Positions 17,341-26,713 are shown, counted from the first letter of the stretch. The stretch: DNA of 60,074 nucleotides from Verrucomicrobiota bacterium (GCA_013140495.1 JABFSR010000205.1:1-60074), one strand, 5' to 3'. Program-made: numbers and translations. The notes: generated from the sequence alone by a model not told the origin.

Positions 17341-17931
17341 ATGCAAACAAGAATAGTAGCGTTGATGGCAATTTTGGGAACAGTTGTGACGGTTGGGTGC
17401 GGAACAAGCACCCAAAAAGTCGCCCGGCTCGATTTTCCGTTGCCTTCACGAGCGCGCTATTCGGTTTCAGACGTGGAGTTCGAAGCGGCAAGATTGACCC
17501 TTCAGCAACATTTTTCTTCCGACACAAACCATTTGCAACAGATTGTTTCTTTACCCTGCTTTTGTGGTCCGGGTCTGTGGAGACTTGTCAAAGACTCAAC
17601 ACATTTCTTGGTTCCACCAACAGCAAAGACCACGTGCAAAGTACCTATGAAGAACGGAAGGATTCTTGAGCTTCCGGCAGCCCTCTTGCAAAGCGAAGCT
17701 GAAGTCGTCAATTTTCGGGCGGCACTTGCAGATTTGCTTTGTAAAAATGGAACCCTGACTTTTCGCCTGCCAACAGAAGCGGAATTCAAAACGTTTTGGA
17801 CGTTCATCCCATTCAATGAGATCTCCAATCCACTGATCGTGGCTGAAGGAAACCAACACACTTTTGTTGTATCATTTGGAAAGAAGAAACCCTTTTGGTT
17901 CGATGAGCTTCGCAACATAACGATTCGGTAA
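17341..17931 (+). CDS. Putative lipoprotein of unknown function
   Basis: The 196-residue product begins with a hydrophobic segment and a likely lipobox at Cys20 (TVGC). The remainder is a small mixed domain (SRARYSVSDVEFEAARLTLQ, RLPTEAEFKTFWTFIPFNE, HTFVVSFGKKKPFWFDEL) that I do not recognise. It starts 25 bases after ribBA on the same strand and might be read from the same promoter, though codon use is more A/T-rich than ribBA. No function is offered. Confidence 0.72.
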   Translation: MQTRIVALMAILGTVVTVGCGTSTQKVARLDFPLPSRARYSVSDVEFEAARLTLQQHFSSDTNHLQQIVSLPCFCGPGLWRLVKDSTHFLVPPTAKTTCKVPMKNGRILELPAALLQSEAEVVNFRAALADLLCKNGTLTFRLPTEAEFKTFWTFIPFNEISNPLIVAEGNQHTFVVSFGKKKPFWFDELRNITIR

Positions 17932-18074
17932 TTTTATTGGTTCGCATCTGTCCCACACTAGATCAACAGCGTCCAGATTCGCGACCTAGACTTGAATCTG
18001 CGGATCAAGTCGTGAACAACCCTTCCCCGGATCATCACCAAGCCGAATGGTCTGCGACATGCTGAAAAGCGGTC

Positions 18075-20843
18075 ATGCTGAACCGTAACCGTGGGTGGAT
18101 TGTCTTGTTCCTCTTCTTTTGCTCGGGCGCAACCGCGCTTGTGTACGAGGTGGTCTGGTCAAAGTTCCTGTCGCAAATGTTCGGCAGCACGATCTACGCG
18201 CAGACCGTGGTGCTCGCGGCTTTCATGGGGGGGTTGGCACTGGGAAACAAATTATTCGGTCGCTGGGTGGATCGCCTCAAAAAACCGATCGGTGTGTATG
18301 GCTACATTGAAATTGCCATCGCGCTCTACGCCTTTTTTTTCCCAACACTGAACCAGCTCGCGGACAAACTCTTCATCAGCATCGGCACCGGCATTGCCGA
18401 ACGCGAGGTGCTCCTTGTTGCACTCAAGGGCTCTCTCGCCGCAGCGCTCCTGCTTGGACCGACAATTCTCATGGGCGGCACGCTGCCTTTGCTTGCCGCA
18501 TGGCTGCAGAAATCATCCAGTGATGCCGGACGCTCATCGGCGCGGTTTTATTCCGTGAACAGTCTCGGTGCGGTCGCAGGCTCGGCGATTGCCGGCTTCT
18601 GGCTGGTTCAAAATCTCGGAATGGTTCTGGCACTACAAGCCACCGCAATTCTGAATGTGATGGTTGGCGCCACCGCCATTTTGCTGAGTGACAGTTGCAA
18701 GGTGGAAGAGTCGGTTGTTTCACAGGCGACAGACACAGACTCTTCCGATCCAGCCTCGCCCGGCACATTGCGCTGGGCCGGAGCGATCGTGGCGGCGACA
18801 GGATTTGTTTCGATGGGGTTGGAGATTCTGGCTTCGCGGTCGCTGGCGCTGATTTTTGGATCGTCGCTTCAATCGTTCGCGCTGGTGCTGATTTCGTTCA
18901 TCCTGGGCATCGGGCTTGGCAGTGCGTGGATTGCGTCGTCTCGCAGACGCAGTCGCGCAAGCGAAGGATTGATCGTTGTCCTGCTTTGTGCAGCAGCCGT
19001 GTGGGTGACGCTGCTCGTGTTCAACATTGAGCGCTGGGTTGATTTTTACCGGATCGTGCGAACCGGCCTTGGCCGGACTCACACGGGCTACGTGTTCAAT
19101 CAGTTTCTTGCAACGGGCATCTCGCTTGTCGTGCTTGGTGTACCTGCGGCGCTTATCGGCGCAGTGCTGCCTCTGATGATTCGCGGAGTCTCGCGGGAAG
19201 GCGCGCCGCTCGGCGCAAAAGTGGGCTCGCTGCTGACCTGGAATACGCTTGGCGCAGTGGGCGGTTCGCTGGCAACAGGGTTCTTCATCATGCCGCTGGC
19301 AGGATTGAGAAACGCATTTGGCGTACTGGCACTGGTGCTCGCAACTGTTGCCTTGGTGACTGCGTGGCGACACCGTATCAAAAACGGGATGATCGGTGCG
19401 ACGATATGCTGTGCGCTGGCAGGAACATTGTTCGTGTTCGGTGGCGAAGGCTGGCGGCACGTGATGAGTTCCGGAGTATTTCGCGCGCACGAAACTGAGT
19501 TCAATCCCCTGACTCTTGCGGTGCGCAAGAATCACGTGTCCATCCTGCTCTACGAGGACGCACCCGATGCCACAGTCTCTGTGGAACGTGGCGACGGCAA
19601 GGTTTTGCCCGCGATCACAGGTCTGCGCATCAACGGCAAGCCGGATGCGTCCACGCAAGGCGATCTCAGTACGCAGATGCTCCTGGCGCACCTGCCCATG
19701 ATGGCGCGCGGTGCAGCAGCCAAGGACGTGTTCATTCTTGGATTCGGCTCGGGCATTTCAGCAGGTTCATTGCTTCCTTACCCCGTCGAGAACATTGTCA
19801 TTGCCGAAAATTGCGCTCCAGTGCTCCGTGCGGGACGGCTGTTTGCGCAATGGAATCGCAACGTGCTCGACGAACCCCGCGCACATGTACGGCGCGAGGA
19901 TGCGCGAACCGTGCTCAAACTAAGCCCCAAACTTTACGATGTCATCATCACCGAGCCATCGAACCCATGGACAGCCGGAGTCGGGAGCGTGTTCAGCAAG
20001 GAGTACTACGAACTGGCTGCGAGTCGTCTCAAGCCGGGCGGCGTGGTGGCACAGTGGTTTCACATCTATGAGATGAGCGACAGCATCGTGGCTCTTGTCA
20101 TGCGAACCTTCAGCTCCGTCTATCCATACGTGGAAGTGTGGGACACCTGCGGCGGAGACATCGTGCTGCTGGGTGCGATGCAGCCGTGGCCAAGCGGTCC
20201 GGAAGCATTCCAACATGCTTTTGCCATTGAAGGCGTGCGTGCAGATCTCGCCTCCGTAGGCATTCATTCGCCGGAAGCGCTGATGGCCCGCCAACTGGCA
20301 TCCCAACGGACAGGTTTCGCGATCGGTGGGCCGGGACAGGTACAGAGCGACCTTTATCCAATACTGGAGTACACCGCACCCGAGGCGTTTTATATCGGAG
20401 CAAGGGCGCGGCTTCTCGAAAGGTTCGACGAACGCACGCGACAACTGGCTCTCGCACCTTCAGAGAAGCGGGCAATCCTCGCCAGCCTTTCATCAAACGA
20501 TGTTCATTCTGTTTTCAGCACCTACGCACCGGTGAACGAGGAGTTGCTGGCACATTTGAAAAGCGCCACTTCCAAGGAACTTGCGGACAGCGCGTTTCCA
20601 GCCGGTGTTCTAGCACAAAAAGCCTCAGCACCCTCCATTGCGACCCCACTGACCGCCATCAACGCGGCACTTGAGGCGGGAAGATTTGAAGAAGCTTTGC
20701 GCGAGGTCAACGCCGGCCTCAAGCGGGACCCGGGCGATTCCAACCTGCGCTACCTTGCCCGGGTGCTTGAGCGCGAAGCCAAGATTGAACTGGCCGCGGT
20801 TGCTTCCGCCAATACTTTCAGACGGATCAAGCAGAGCCAATAA
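18075..20843 (+). CDS. Membrane-bound spermidine synthase-like protein (MFS-like N-terminus fused to aminopropyltransferase-like domain)
   Basis: The 922-residue product starts with a multi-pass membrane region: CSGATALVYEVVWSKFLSQMFGST is a signature of this family, and about ten or more hydrophobic segments run to residue 470. The C-terminal part (about 475-760) resembles the Rossmann fold of spermidine synthase: FILGFGSGISAG at about 554, VIAENCAP, then DVIITEPSNPWTAGVGSVFSKEYY and LKPGGVVAQWFHIYEM. The last 100 residues contain a TPR-like helix pair. Whether such fusions make polyamines is unclear; key aspartates of true SpeE are not all obvious here. The gene stands alone. Confidence 0.85.
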   Translation: MLNRNRGWIVLFLFFCSGATALVYEVVWSKFLSQMFGSTIYAQTVVLAAFMGGLALGNKLFGRWVDRLKKPIGVYGYIEIAIALYAFFFPTLNQLADKLFISIGTGIAEREVLLVALKGSLAAALLLGPTILMGGTLPLLAAWLQKSSSDAGRSSARFYSVNSLGAVAGSAIAGFWLVQNLGMVLALQATAILNVMVGATAILLSDSCKVEESVVSQATDTDSSDPASPGTLRWAGAIVAATGFVSMGLEILASRSLALIFGSSLQSFALVLISFILGIGLGSAWIASSRRRSRASEGLIVVLLCAAAVWVTLLVFNIERWVDFYRIVRTGLGRTHTGYVFNQFLATGISLVVLGVPAALIGAVLPLMIRGVSREGAPLGAKVGSLLTWNTLGAVGGSLATGFFIMPLAGLRNAFGVLALVLATVALVTAWRHRIKNGMIGATICCALAGTLFVFGGEGWRHVMSSGVFRAHETEFNPLTLAVRKNHVSILLYEDAPDATVSVERGDGKVLPAITGLRINGKPDASTQGDLSTQMLLAHLPMMARGAAAKDVFILGFGSGISAGSLLPYPVENIVIAENCAPVLRAGRLFAQWNRNVLDEPRAHVRREDARTVLKLSPKLYDVIITEPSNPWTAGVGSVFSKEYYELAASRLKPGGVVAQWFHIYEMSDSIVALVMRTFSSVYPYVEVWDTCGGDIVLLGAMQPWPSGPEAFQHAFAIEGVRADLASVGIHSPEALMARQLASQRTGFAIGGPGQVQSDLYPILEYTAPEAFYIGARARLLERFDERTRQLALAPSEKRAILASLSSNDVHSVFSTYAPVNEELLAHLKSATSKELADSAFPAGVLAQKASAPSIATPLTAINAALEAGRFEEALREVNAGLKRDPGDSNLRYLARVLEREAKIELAAVASANTFRRIKQSQ

Positions 20844-21069
20844 GGTTGCGGGCTAGGTAGGCATTGTAAGGCTGCTGTAGAAGAATTGTGGTAACAGCGC
20901 TTGTAGCTTTTGCTGGATGAACTTCCGGTCGTTTTCCCGAATCAAAAGCATTCTGGACATTTTTTGCGACCGGAATAGTGTGTCCTCAATGAAACCAGAT
21001 AGGCTGCATTCGGATCGAAACAGACTGCATCGTTTGCATCTAATTTACTGATTAGGCGACCTCGATCGT

Positions 21070-21345
21070 ATGATCATTTCCAAACTCAAAAGTCCGCGAT
21101 GGCTGACATTATATTTTTCGCTGGGAATGATGTTGGTGGGATATATTGGTGTCCACGTATTTGACCGCCCATTTACTCCGCCTCATGGACCCAAAGGACC
21201 AATTTTTAGCGGCTTCGATTTTCTGTGCATCGGATTTGCCTTGTTCGGGTATGGTGGATTCCTTCTTTGCGTGATTACCTCTTGCTGGATTTTGATAGCA
21301 GCAGTCTTTTCCATGTTTCGTCGGAAGCATCCGAGGCAGACTTGA
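21070..21345 (+). CDS. Small membrane protein of unknown function
   Basis: The 91-residue product has two clear membrane segments (LTLYFSLGMMLVGYIGVHV and FGYGGFLLCVITSCWILIAAVF) joined by a proline/glycine-rich loop and ends in a basic tail RRKHPRQT. It is four bases before the next gene, which suggests a shared transcript. The upstream stretch 20844-21069 holds no gene I can recognise. No homologue family is recognised. Confidence 0.6.
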   Translation: MIISKLKSPRWLTLYFSLGMMLVGYIGVHVFDRPFTPPHGPKGPIFSGFDFLCIGFALFGYGGFLLCVITSCWILIAAVFSMFRRKHPRQT

Positions 21346-21348
21346 GTT

Positions 21349-21801
21349 ATGAAGATCCTGCCACCTAATCATACGCGAAGCTGGCCATCTCGCTCCGGTT
21401 GCCATCCACGTGTCCTGCGGGCCGGGGTCGTTGAACTCTTGGGTTTAGGCCGCGCTATTCGTCTTACCGCTTTCACGATATTGAGTCTACTGCTACTTGG
21501 CTGTGACATCCCGACGGGATTGGACGCGTCCGAGAGTTCAGGCATCGTCAAGGCGATGGAGAGCAGATACACTTTTCGTGTCATTAGCAGTCACGACAAA
21601 CGTCCGGCCGTTTATCAGGAGCCACATCGCGGGTATTCCGAGGTGTTTGTTTACGGGGACTATTCACCGAAGGAGCAGGACGAGATTTGTGTCGTTGCTC
21701 GCGCCATTCGTCGTGAGGTTGCCACCAAGCCGATACGCCTCTATTTCTATCCGCGAGAGCTTGATCGCTCCGGACTGATGCGGAGAGAGGTGTTTGAGTG
21801 A
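21349..21801 (+). CDS. Putative lipoprotein or exported small protein
   Basis: The open frame encodes 150 residues. A hydrophobic stretch (LTAFTILSLLLLGC) with a lipobox-like end at Cys52 lies unusually far from the first ATG, so the true start may be a downstream GTG or TTG around 21427-21445, which would give a normal lipoprotein signal. The exported part (about 95 residues) has an alpha/beta look: VKAMESRYTFRVISSHDKRP, VFVYGDYSPKEQDEICVVARAIRREV, KPIRLYFYPRE. It may follow the preceding membrane-protein gene on one transcript. Function unknown. Confidence 0.58.
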   Translation: MKILPPNHTRSWPSRSGCHPRVLRAGVVELLGLGRAIRLTAFTILSLLLLGCDIPTGLDASESSGIVKAMESRYTFRVISSHDKRPAVYQEPHRGYSEVFVYGDYSPKEQDEICVVARAIRREVATKPIRLYFYPRELDRSGLMRREVFE

Positions 21802-21910
21802 GCGGGCAGCCTGACCATTCGCTTCAGCAAACGTCGGGGAGCGGTTTGACAGCTAAGCGGTTCACGTCCACTGACCCGGCCTGGTTGAGCTTGAACCTGC
21901 GCACGCACCC

Positions 21911-22558
21911 ATGACAAAGTCTACCCCACAATCTGATTGGCGACTTGCACATGGAGTGACGTTCATTTTGCTCATGGCGTGCGCGCTGGCGTTCCCTATG
22001 TTGCGCCGTTGGCCATGGGTTTGGCTCGCGCCATTCATCGCCTACTTTCTGCTCATCGTTTGCGTTCCGTGCTTGCGTCGTTCGATGGGTTGGTTACGTG
22101 CAGGCAAGCTTTCCTCAGCTTCCGTCATTGTGACAATTGGGGTCATGGCTCTGACGGTTTTGGCGCTCGTTCTATTTCACACCATGGTCCGGCCCGAGGT
22201 TCGCGGCTACCGCGCCGCGATCCCGTTTGACGCGCTCGGCGGCGTCATCATAGCCGGAGTGATTTTCACCATCGTCAACGCGACGCTGGAGGAGTTGGTC
22301 TTTCGCGGCGTGCTTTTCGATGCGTTGGAGTCACAGTGGGGAACCTGGGTCACTTTGATTGCGACAGCGTTGTTGTTTGGCCTGGGCCATCTGCGCGGTT
22401 ACCCATCCGGCATAGTGGGTGCGTGCCTGGCTGCTCTGTTTGGCTTTGCGGTGGGTGTGTTACGACTCTGGACTGGTGGGCTTGCTTTGCCTATCGTCGC
22501 GCACATGGCGGCTGACGCCACCATCTACTGTATCCTCGTTCACGGAGGACCTGCATGA
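21911..22558 (+). CDS. CPBP family intramembrane metalloprotease
   Basis: The 215-residue membrane protein has about six hydrophobic segments and the three conserved motifs of the CPBP (Abi/Rce1-like) family: EELVFRG at 127-133, a His160 in GLGHLRG, and His198 in VAHMAAD. These residues would bind the catalytic metal within the membrane. Bacterial members process membrane peptides or take part in immunity to bacteriocins; the substrate here is unknown. The upstream 109 bases contain no recognisable promoter. Confidence 0.88.
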   Translation: MTKSTPQSDWRLAHGVTFILLMACALAFPMLRRWPWVWLAPFIAYFLLIVCVPCLRRSMGWLRAGKLSSASVIVTIGVMALTVLALVLFHTMVRPEVRGYRAAIPFDALGGVIIAGVIFTIVNATLEELVFRGVLFDALESQWGTWVTLIATALLFGLGHLRGYPSGIVGACLAALFGFAVGVLRLWTGGLALPIVAHMAADATIYCILVHGGPA

Positions 22559-22696
22559 GATTTTCAGACCCCCTAAGCCGCCTAACAGCGAGATAGGCTG
22601 CTTACCTTCTTCCGGAAGATTTTGCCGCTGACTTGATTCACCACGCAAATCCCTCGGCGAGCCGGCGTCTCCGCGTCACAACCAGCATTCCTGTTT

Positions 22697-22760
22697 CAAC
22701 CCAAAGTGGCCAAGATGCAAAGATGCGGCTTTCTTGCCGACTTTGGGTCTTTGGGTTTTT
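22697..22760. repeat. Inverted dispersed repeat, CCCAAAG type
   Basis: The left arm (CAACCCAAAG then GGCCAAGATGCAAAG) and the right arm (CTTTGGGTCTTTGGGTTTTT) are imperfect inverted complements, like the CCACGAAA family with a different core. The T-run at the right end could also let it terminate transcription of the CPBP gene. It lies in the gap 22559-22869, where I see no gene. Confidence 0.55.
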
Positions 22761-22869
22761 GAGTTAAGAGAGGCTGACGAATGGATGGACAGAATGATAG
22801 CTCGCAGCCAGCCTCAAAAAGATCAGACCGAAATCTGACCTGCGCATTTGCTCGATTCCACCGCCACCG

Positions 22870-23979
22870 TTATTTCTTGAAGAAATCTTTGACGACTTCG
22901 ACAACGCGCTGGATTTGTTTGTCGGTCAGTTCCGGATAAATCGGCAGACTGAGACACTCGCGCGCGGCCTTTTCTGAAATCGGGAACGACCCTTCCTTGT
23001 GTCCAAGGAACGCGTAACACTTTTGAAGATGCAACGGCAGCGGATAGTGCAGTGCGCAACCAACGCCGTTGTCTTCGAGATGCTTCTTGAGTGCGTCGCG
23101 CTTGGGATGTCGCACCACATAGAGATGCCAGACGCTCTCAGCCCATGCGGCCTGTGTGGGTAGTTGCAGCGGCGTGTCCGCAAGCAATTCAGCATAACGA
23201 TGAGCAACACGCTGGCGTTCGCGAGTCCAGGTGTTCAGATGCTTGAGTTTCACGCCGAGCACTGCGCCTTGGATTCCTTCCATGCGATAGTTGAAACCGA
23301 TTTCGTCGTGGTAGTAGCGCACGGTTGATCCGTGTTCGCGCAATGAGCGAGCGCGCTTGGCGTGTGCGGCGTTGTTTGTCACGAGCGCGCCACCTTCACC
23401 GGCAGCACCGAGGTTCTTGCCGGGATAAAAACTAAAGCCCGCTGCATCGCCGAATGCACCAACGGTCTTGCCCTTGTATTTTGCTCCGTGCGCCTGACAC
23501 GCGTCTTCGACTAGTGGAAGGTTGTGCTTCTTCGCTATGGCAAGAATTGCATCCACATCGAACGGATGACCGTAAAGATGCACAGGCATGATGGCCTTGG
23601 TGCGGGGCGTGATGGCCTTCTCGATGAACTTCGGATCGAGATTGAACGTGGCGTCGTCAATGTCCACGTACACGGGTTTTGCGCCAACGTAGGAAATCGC
23701 CCAACTCGTCGCCACGAACGTGTGCGGCGTGGTGATGACTTCGTCACCATGACCGACATTGAGCAGCATCAAGGCGACATGCAATGCGGATGTGCCGCTG
23801 TTAAAACCCAGCGCGTGTTCCGCACCGCAATACGTCGCGAAATCCTTTTCAAACTGCGCCACGTCCGGCCCGAGGCAGAACGAACAGGCGTCAATGTTGC
23901 GGGCGATGGCGGCGTCAATTTCCTTGCGGAGTGGACGGAGTTGGGCTGGAAGATCGAGGTAGGGAACTTTTTCTGACAT
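22870..23979 (-). CDS. DegT/DnrJ/EryC1/StrS family PLP-dependent sugar aminotransferase
   Basis: The 369-residue product is a full-length member of the family that transfers an amino group to keto-sugar nucleotides. The substrate/PLP loop NSGTSALHVAL is at 60-70, the DACQAHGA motif at 159-166 supplies the Asp that pairs with the PLP pyridine nitrogen, and the Schiff-base lysine is Lys188 in SFYPGKNLG. A RMEGIQGAVLGVKL segment for dimer contact is present. The sugar substrate cannot be named; the nearby heptose-type operon suggests surface polysaccharide synthesis. It may be the last gene of that minus-strand group. Confidence 0.92.
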   Translation of the reverse strand: MSEKVPYLDLPAQLRPLRKEIDAAIARNIDACSFCLGPDVAQFEKDFATYCGAEHALGFNSGTSALHVALMLLNVGHGDEVITTPHTFVATSWAISYVGAKPVYVDIDDATFNLDPKFIEKAITPRTKAIMPVHLYGHPFDVDAILAIAKKHNLPLVEDACQAHGAKYKGKTVGAFGDAAGFSFYPGKNLGAAGEGGALVTNNAAHAKRARSLREHGSTVRYYHDEIGFNYRMEGIQGAVLGVKLKHLNTWTRERQRVAHRYAELLADTPLQLPTQAAWAESVWHLYVVRHPKRDALKKHLEDNGVGCALHYPLPLHLQKCYAFLGHKEGSFPISEKAARECLSLPIYPELTDKQIQRVVEVVKDFFKK

Positions 23980-24047
23980 GATTTTGCTTTCGTTATTTCA
24001 AAACTGCGGGGGCAGGATAGGGCAGCCGGCGTAAAGTGAAAACGATT

Positions 24048-24746
24048 TCATTTACTGACGGGCGCTCCGTTTGATTCCGGAGTCGGCTCGTCGGGATTTT
24101 CCTTCAACCATTCCTGCACCTTGGTCTGCCACAGATTCCAATCCGTGCCGAAATCCTCGCCAACGAATACTTCGAGAAAATCCTTCGCCTCGGTCGCCTG
24201 CTCAGGACGGCTGTTGCGGGCGACCTCGAGGAGCATCGGAAGTTTGATCTTGTTGGGCCGGTTGAGCAGATCGGCAAAAATAATATCGTGGACCTCGGTG
24301 GAGACAGCACTGTTGGTCAAATTGCCCGCGAAAGAACCAAAGTCCTCATCGGCGAGAAGATTGACGATGTGCTGCGCTGCGGAAATCTGTCCCTCGGGCG
24401 GCATCTTCGGGAACATCCCGAGAATTGTCTTCGCCGTCTCCGCTTCGTCTTTGCCCGAAGCAAGCGCGTCATCAATCTTTTGCTCCCAATCGGCGATGAT
24501 GTTTGTGTCGGTCACAGCAGGTGTTGTTGAAGGCGTCGCATCCGATTGGGTAGGTGTACCAGAAGCAGGCTTGGTCGTGCTGGTAAGAGGGTGCTGCGTG
24601 CTGGGTGCAGGGTTTTCAGTCACCTGCGTTTGAATCTCCGCAGTGGGTTCGTTCGGCTGGGGCTGTCTGGACTTCATGGCCTTGATGCCAAGAAACAGCC
24701 CGATCACCACCAGAATCACCGCCAGTATTTTCAGACCTGTTTTCAT
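24048..24746 (-). CDS. Membrane-anchored protein with Pro/Ser/Thr-rich linker, unknown function
   Basis: The 232-residue product from ATG 24746 starts with one membrane helix (LKILAVILVVIGLFLGIKAM), followed by a 60-residue low-complexity linker rich in Pro, Thr and Ser (about 30-85) and a helical domain (about 90-225) with repeated short helices such as ILGMFPKMPPEGQISAAQHIVNLL. I do not recognise the domain. An ATG 14 codons upstream is also possible. It sits between transaldolase and the aminotransferase on the same strand but has no evident link to sugars. Confidence 0.72.
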   Translation of the reverse strand: MKTGLKILAVILVVIGLFLGIKAMKSRQPQPNEPTAEIQTQVTENPAPSTQHPLTSTTKPASGTPTQSDATPSTTPAVTDTNIIADWEQKIDDALASGKDEAETAKTILGMFPKMPPEGQISAAQHIVNLLADEDFGSFAGNLTNSAVSTEVHDIIFADLLNRPNKIKLPMLLEVARNSRPEQATEAKDFLEVFVGEDFGTDWNLWQTKVQEWLKENPDEPTPESNGAPVSK

Positions 24747-24830
24747 ACGATTCAATAACACCGCAAATTCAAGCAAGTTGTCCGCCATGTTTGGCGCGTT
24801 GACAGAGGAAAAAGCAGACGACCCGCTGCT

Positions 24831-25556
24831 TCATGCCGTCTCAATTTTGAACCCCGCAGCCGTGGCGTCGTTGTGAAACATCTTCACCGTGTCGAGCGAG
24901 TATTCCCCCAAATCTTTTCCGACGAGCGCCAGCTTGCCGAGAATGTCGTGTGTGACAGTGATGATGTGGCAACCGATCTGTTCTGCGTGGAATATGTTCA
25001 GCAACTCGCGCGGACTGGCCCAGATCAGCTCGGCCTTGGAATTTGACGACATGATTTTCACCGCCTCGGCCATCAGCGGCAGCGGATCGCGCCCCGTATC
25101 GGCTACACGACCTGCGAAAACCGAGATGCAACTCGCAGTTTCGGGTGAGAGACAATCCAGTACGGCTTTGACTTGTTCGTTCGTCGTGAGCGCAGTGACG
25201 TTCAACTGGACGCCAGCCTTTGCCAGACGGCGTATGAGTTTAGACGGGAACTCGCCCTTCGTGTTCGTGACTGGAATCTTGACGTAAACATTCTTGCCCC
25301 ACGCTGCGATGACGCGCGCTTGGTTTTCCATTTCGGCAAAATCATCGGAGAAAACCTCGAACGACACGGGGCGGTTGCCGATAATCTTGAGTACATCCAA
25401 AGCAAACGCGCGGTAATCAGTGATGCCCGCCTTGCGCATCAAGGTTGGGTTGGTGGTGAAGCCCTTGATGAGCGGATTGGCAGCGAGCGTGGCGATGCCT
25501 TTCAAATCCGCACCGTCCGCGAAAATCTTTACCTTCAGTTGTGCCGGCAATTTCAT
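24831..25556 (-). CDS. Transaldolase family protein
   Basis: The 241-residue product is a short-type transaldolase. It has the GFTTNPTLMRKAG motif at 32-44, the Schiff-base lysine Lys93 in YVKIPVTN, FAGRVADTGRDP and a C-terminal GCHIITVTHDILGKL. Its length fits the TalC/Fsa subgroup. It would move a dihydroxyacetone unit between sugar phosphates. It lies 15 bases after the heptose-type phosphatase gene, in one operon with the isomerase, so it probably acts in a specialised sugar route rather than central pentose phosphate flux; that is inference. Confidence 0.92.
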   Translation of the reverse strand: MKLPAQLKVKIFADGADLKGIATLAANPLIKGFTTNPTLMRKAGITDYRAFALDVLKIIGNRPVSFEVFSDDFAEMENQARVIAAWGKNVYVKIPVTNTKGEFPSKLIRRLAKAGVQLNVTALTTNEQVKAVLDCLSPETASCISVFAGRVADTGRDPLPLMAEAVKIMSSNSKAELIWASPRELLNIFHAEQIGCHIITVTHDILGKLALVGKDLGEYSLDTVKMFHNDATAAGFKIETA

Positions 25557-25571
25557 GTTGCGCGGTGCAGG

Positions 25572-26114
25572 CTACACGCTCGGCTGATTTTTCAAAATGA
25601 TTTCTACCGCCTCGGGCAGAGATTTCACCGTGAAGTCAGGAGACTCGGCCCTGCGTTCCGCGTAGTCGCACTCAACCAAAATGGTTTTGCAGCCTGCGGC
25701 CTTGCCGGTTTCCACATCGCGCCAGCGATCGCCGACCATCCACGAATTTTTCAAATCAATCCTGCGTTCGCGTGCTGCCGCGAGCAACATGCCCGGCTTT
25801 GGCTTGCGGCAATCACAACCGTCAGCGTCCACGTGAAGGCACACCTTGATGTCATCCACCGGCAGCCAGTCGCGAAGACATCGGTGCATTTCTTCGACCG
25901 CTTCCAGTCTCGTAACGCCTGTTCGCACGTCCGGTTGATTCGTGACGACAACAAGAACGAATCCCGCAGCGTGCAACTGTTTTACCGCATCCACCACGCC
26001 CGGCAGCAGCTCAAACTCCGCCACGGTCGTGGGAGCAACAGGTTTGCCGTCGCGAAGCAGCGAGCGGCTCAACACCCCGTCCCGATCCAAGAAAACAGCG
26101 CGGCTCAGGCTCAC
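25572..26114 (-). CDS. gmhB: D-glycero-D-manno-heptose 1,7-bisphosphate phosphatase-like HAD hydrolase
   Basis: The 180-residue product starts with GTG at 26114, overlapping the stop of the isomerase gene by four bases (GTGA). The HAD nucleophile and acid are Asp10 and Asp12 (FLDRDGVLSR), the second motif is VVTNQPDVRTG, and a histidinol-phosphatase-type zinc loop CLHVDADGCDCRKPKPGM is present, followed by WMVGDRWRDVETGKAAG. This is the GmhB/HisB-N subgroup that removes a phosphate from sugar bisphosphates. A longer open frame upstream is an artefact of the isomerase coding region. Confidence 0.88.
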   Translation of the reverse strand: MSLSRAVFLDRDGVLSRSLLRDGKPVAPTTVAEFELLPGVVDAVKQLHAAGFVLVVVTNQPDVRTGVTRLEAVEEMHRCLRDWLPVDDIKVCLHVDADGCDCRKPKPGMLLAAARERRIDLKNSWMVGDRWRDVETGKAAGCKTILVECDYAERRAESPDFTVKSLPEAVEIILKNQPSV

Positions 26115-26713
26115 TTCTTTTCCAGGCCTTCCCACTTGTTCGCCTGTTGCATGAGCTTGGGATGCGATACCAACCCGTGCCAGACCACGGCCTGAAATGA
26201 CTCGGAATGTGGAGTGACTGCATTCGCGTCCACCGTCGGCACAACAACTACGAAGTCGCCAACTTTCTTCGTGTGGCCACCGTCGCGTCCGACGATGCCG
26301 AATATTTTCATCCCGCGCTTTTTGGCTTCGTCCAGCGCCTTGACGAGATTTGGGCTGACATTTTTCTCCGCGTTGCCGCCGCCAACAGACATCACGAAGA
26401 TGGCGTCCTTGGAATTGGCACGACTCACCTTCAACCACGCTTCGAACACCGTGGCCCAGCCTTCGTCGTTGGTGCGGGCGGTGAGTTCGCTGACGTTATC
26501 GCACGGGCTGTAGGCCTCGATGCCGGCGAGTTTGCGAAAATCATTCACGGCATGGCTGCAATTGCCGGCACTGCCGCCGACGCCAAGGAGGAAAAGCCGT
26601 CCATCCCGCGTGCGGAGTGAAACAAGTTCATCCACCATGCGCTCCATCAGTTGATGGTCAATGGAGTTGGCGATTTGTGCGGCTTGTTCGAGATACGTTT
26701 TTGAATGCGACAT
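26111..26713 (-). CDS. SIS domain sugar-phosphate isomerase, GmhA-like
   Basis: The 200-residue product is a single SIS domain. It has LLGVGGSAGNCSHAVNDFRK for phosphate binding, MSVGGGN in the second loop and a third strand GMKIFGIVGRDGG. Order and length fit sedoheptulose-7-phosphate isomerase GmhA, and the overlap with a GmhB-like phosphatase and transaldolase supports a heptose or related sugar-phosphate route. The first glycine loop differs somewhat from E. coli GmhA, so a related substrate is possible. Confidence 0.85.
   Translation of the reverse strand: MSHSKTYLEQAAQIANSIDHQLMERMVDELVSLRTRDGRLFLLGVGGSAGNCSHAVNDFRKLAGIEAYSPCDNVSELTARTNDEGWATVFEAWLKVSRANSKDAIFVMSVGGGNAEKNVSPNLVKALDEAKKRGMKIFGIVGRDGGHTKKVGDFVVVVPTVDANAVTPHSESFQAVVWHGLVSHPKLMQQANKWEGLEKK

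Noticed and set aside
20844..21069. A possible transposase remnant after the spermidine-synthase-like gene
   Set aside because: No frame in this stretch shows transposase motifs, and there are no terminal inverted repeats.
25173..26195. A 340-codon plus-strand frame across transaldolase and gmhB
   Set aside because: Both minus-strand genes have full sets of catalytic motifs; the plus frame has none.
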